Shown here piece after piece: positions 44,384 through 64,000 of a stretch of DNA of 64,000 nucleotides. The position numbers and the translations under genes are program-made. Under the pieces are notes generated by a model that saw only the letters and a program-made list of their open reading frames with translations, did no database searches and was not told the origin of the DNA. Every line of letters begins with the position of its first letter. Within the stretch, counting starts at the first letter, position 1. Source of the DNA: Branchiostoma floridae (taxonomy: Eukaryota; Chordata; Leptocardii; Amphioxiformes; Branchiostomatidae); NCBI RefSeq assembly GCF_000003815.2, contig NC_049994.1:14909140-14973139 (forward strand), read 5' to 3'.

Positions 44384-45625
44384 TCATTTGTTCTTCTCCT
44401 GATCTTTTATCTTCTTGTTTGCCTCCTTCATCCCTTCTTGAATCTCTCTCATGAAGGTGCTTTTAAAGGAAGATGCCTTCTGTACGGCTCCCTCAGACGA
44501 CTTGCTTAATCTCGCTACCTCATCCTCCACTGTAAAATGAGAGGATAGTTGGATGATCAGAGGGTTATGACAAAACCTTAATGGCAACATTGTACATGTG
44601 ATGAACTTTTTTTTTGTATCAAAATGGACAATTGTTTTGAGTATCACCCACCATTCAAAAACAATTAAGTCCAGTTTCAGGTTCTGAATGGGACCTGAAC
44701 CTCTGGACCTGGACTATACCTCTACGGCTCTACCTGAGTTTTCTGTACCGGTACCCACCCCTACTCCAGGCTAGCAGAAGGCTTTGGTTGGGTTGAAAAG
44801 AAGTTGTACTGAGATAAGTAAATACTTACTCCTAATCTTTCCTCTGGTGATAGCATAAGCTGTGAGTTGTGCTAGTCTCCTGATGACGTATGTTTCTGAT
44901 AACTGTAGAGTACAAGCCATTACAGAACAGTCAGGAACAGTGGGACTCAATCAGTCAATTTACACATTTTACAATGTTTTACGATTAAACAGCAGAAAAT
45001 TACATTAGTAACTTTAATTTTATCATTACTTGCATTAAGAAGTGTTAGGTACTAGATAATCCATTATCTGACATCTGGAAGATCGAAGAGTCATACCTTT
45101 AATTTTGGCGAGCACATATTCATAATCATAATGACATTCACCATCATCCCATATAAATATATAGGGAGGTTTTGTTAGTACGTTTATTCATACACTAGAA
45201 TACTACACGTAAATAAGATATAATTGAAACTTCCTTCCTACATGTAACGTTACAAAATGCAGTACGGGAATTTGGGTCATATGACGTAACGTTAATACCA
45301 AATTTAGAGATACAATTTGTAATCTTCATAACTTACGGTACAGATGGTCTGTGAAGATAGTATCAACTTACCCTCTCAACAACCTGCGGATGGTTTGCTA
45401 GAAACCTGTACAATACAAGAGAGGGAAATTACATATTGTTTTCAAAAGGTCTTCAAAAGTTCAACTTCGTCGCCCTCCCCCCTGATCGACCTCCAACTTC
45501 CCGAAACAGCCCAAACAATCGCTTAAAATGATACTTATTCCTATATTCTGAGAAATGGTACTAGACACAAAGCCTGAAAGGAAAAATATAAGCAGACTGT
45601 ACCTTAACAATGTCCTAAGAGGCAT
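44384..45625 (-). CDS. NCBP2AS2: NCBP2AS2-like microprotein, 91 aa
   Basis: Four small minus-strand exons, 45603-45625, 45372-45405, 44830-44902 and 44384-44529, join in phase to 91 residues. The N-terminal half contains LANHPQVVERLSE and the tract VIRRLAQLTAYAI. This closely follows the conserved core of the vertebrate NCBP2AS2 microprotein (about 99 residues), where PQLVERLSE and IRRAAQLTA occupy the same places. The C-terminal half is polar and helical (AVQKASSFKSTFMREIQEGM) and ends in a Lys-rich tail. AATAAA on the minus strand lies 25 bp past the stop (44354-44359). The start is 341 bp from the SELENOO start on the other strand. The molecular function of the family is poorly defined. 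The first two exons are 23 and 34 nt, so ordinary gene finders are likely to miss them. Confidence 0.82.
44670..44760 (-). mobile_element. GGTACCGGTA-ended interspersed element, copy 4 (fragment)
   Basis: TTCTGTACCGGTACCCACCC end preceded by CCTGGACTATACC and GGACCTGAACCTCTGGACC. Lies in intron 3 of the NCBP2AS2-like gene. Confidence 0.55.
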
Positions 45626-45965
45626 TTTCGGCAGCGGTTTCGTGAGAAAGTTGGTTCTAAAATGTTTTACACAACGTCGTCTACAAGTACTTCCGGTAAC
45701 GCTGCATTCTGGGTAAGGGATTGAGCATTAATACCTTAAAAGGAAATGATTATACAGCCTTTCTTGTATAATATCTTCGCATATTTGTTTTTTAACTATC
45801 ATTTGTGTACATAACATTTCCTTCATTTGATATATTACGCAAATAAAGCTCAAATACTTTGCCTTAACGAAATTCTTATCATTGGAAGATAGCTATAATG
45901 GTCTTTCCCTACTATTATTACGCAACTTTTGACCTCTAACCCCTTGAACTCCAGTGACCGGTCGG
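45626..45965. promoter_or_regulatory. Probable bidirectional promoter, NCBP2AS2 / SELENOO
   Basis: 340 bp separate the two divergent start codons. Inside are ACTTCCGG (45689-45696), a textbook ETS/GABPA site, and GCATTCTGGG (45704-45713), the complement of the CCCAGAATGC core bound by ZNF143/STAF. The two sites are 7 bp apart. Both are typical of housekeeping bidirectional promoters. Use is inferred from sequence only. Confidence 0.6.
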
Positions 45966-63122
<17,157 letters not shown>

Positions 63123-64000
63123 AGGCCTCATTCTTGGAACAACCTCTCAAGGTCAAAGGTCAATCTTAAATCCTACAATGTAGGCAAATGAAGTGTAAGT
63201 TTGACAGTTACTAATTCCAGGTCAAATTGACAGCTTCTTAACTGTCAATAGCATTAAAATCTATTCACATCCTAAATTTGAACCTCTGACCTGCAGTGAC
63301 TCTTGACCTATGAGAGGTGTGAATGAGGCCCAGTTTGTGGTTGGGTCGAAGGTCAGTGTTTGACAGCAAGGGAACAAGCAAATGGTTGGTATACTTTGAG
63401 ATTTTCACTAGTTACAAATGTTTGTTGGAGTTCACTAATCTGGGGCAAAATAATTTAAGCTAGGAGATCAAGAGGTCCCAGGTTTGATTCCTGGCATCCC
63501 TGAGTAATTGTATCTCCTTGGAAAAAGCACTTTCCTCACTCCTGACTCCATTGGGGAGGTTTTATAATGGAGAAGGTTGGGCTCCCCATACGAGCGATCG
63601 CTGTTGTTGTTTATATCCGGGGTATTTGATGGCTGGTGCCTACCAGGACATCAGTAGATTGGATTGAAAATTGATATTCAAATCAGCAGATCAATTTACC
63701 GGTTGATATGTAAAACAATCGTTTGCCAAACACCTGCTTTTTGCCTACCACTGCATCACGGTGACATCATCGCGATCGCTCGTATTCTAACAATGTTTCC
63801 TAGACAAAGTGGATTAACAACCCAATGCCCCAGGTGCAGGGACCTTTACCATTACCTTACAAATGTAGTTATGGACATTTGCTCCTGTTCCCAAAACTGT
63901 TGCACACAGAATGAAGGCTCAGTTTTAAACCAATAATGGTCAGCTGGGCTGGAAAGACTTGACCCTCATCCACATTACGTATGACACTGAAGTCCTGTTG
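63123..64000 (+). other. SELENOO 3' UTR and flank, with SINE-like sequence
   Basis: The SELENOO 3' UTR begins here. A Sec-decoding SECIS element is expected in it; the best candidate I can draw is weak (63911-63954). A SINE-like block lies at about 63470-63650, with a B-box-like CAGGTTTGATTCCTGG and TCCTTGGAAAAAGCACTTTC. No further coding exon is seen. Confidence 0.5.
63911..63954 (+). promoter_or_regulatory. Weak SECIS candidate in the SELENOO 3' UTR
   Basis: ATGA at 63911 is followed 12 nt later by AAA. GGCTCAG (63916-63922) can pair with CTGGGCT (63944-63950), after which GGAA could supply the opposing GA. The spacing fits a SECIS core, but the lower helix is poor and the structure is unproven. 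Confidence 0.2.

Noticed and set aside
63320..63352. SECIS candidate starting ATGAGGCCCA
   Set aside because: The helix is only about 6 bp, and no AA falls in the apical loop at the required spacing.
63470..63520. tRNA gene
   Set aside because: Only a B-box-like stretch is present. There is no cloverleaf, and the following sequence resembles a SINE body.

Overview
The window is a draft-assembly piece of an animal nuclear genome, most likely a cephalochordate (amphioxus, Branchiostoma). The reasons are short exons separated by repeat-filled introns, a SELENOO gene with a C-terminal selenocysteine codon, an NCBP2AS2-type microprotein gene, an ARM-TIR-SAM gene of the kind expanded in amphioxus, and very dense MITE, Helitron-like, LINE and Ty3 content. 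The species call is inference. Five N gaps are present: 22520-22979, 26156-26685, 29490-29601, 48868-49719 and 53159-53615.

Layout. (1) 1-4559 (+): 3' part of an ARM-TIR-SAM protein gene, seven exons. (2) 6803-11481 (+): a secreted VioB/RebD-type ferritin-like protein, three exons. (3) 11502-17446: a Ty3/gypsy-like LTR retrotransposon inserted 20 bp after the stop codon of gene 2. Its two LTRs look identical. It has gag, a -1 frameshift signal and pol, but pol lacks the integrase catalytic core. (4) 17450-24630: repeat-rich, apparently gene-free sequence. (5) 24631-35165 (+): a twelve-exon patatin-like phospholipase joined to an EF-hand. (6) 37527-41572 (-): a second ferritin-like gene, paralogous to gene 2 with matching intron phases. 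(7) 44384-45625 (-): a four-exon gene for a 91-residue NCBP2AS2-like microprotein. (8) 45966-63122 (+): seventeen-exon SELENOO, head-to-head with gene 7.

Exon models were built by hand from GT/GC-AG boundaries, reading-frame continuity and family resemblance. Each multi-exon model sums to a whole number of codons. The two ferritin-like genes point toward each other and enclose the patatin gene. No pathway linking the genes is evident, apart from the paralogy of the ferritin-like pair and the probable shared promoter of NCBP2AS2 and SELENOO.

The most notable signals are: a pair of secreted diiron ferritin-like proteins related to bacterial indolocarbazole/violacein enzymes; a minisatellite that copies the SELENOO exon-3 splice acceptor seven times, with a second duplicated acceptor before exon 14; a slippery heptamer plus predicted pseudoknot in the retrotransposon; and a nest of Helitron-like elements with minisatellite cores in SELENOO intron 2.
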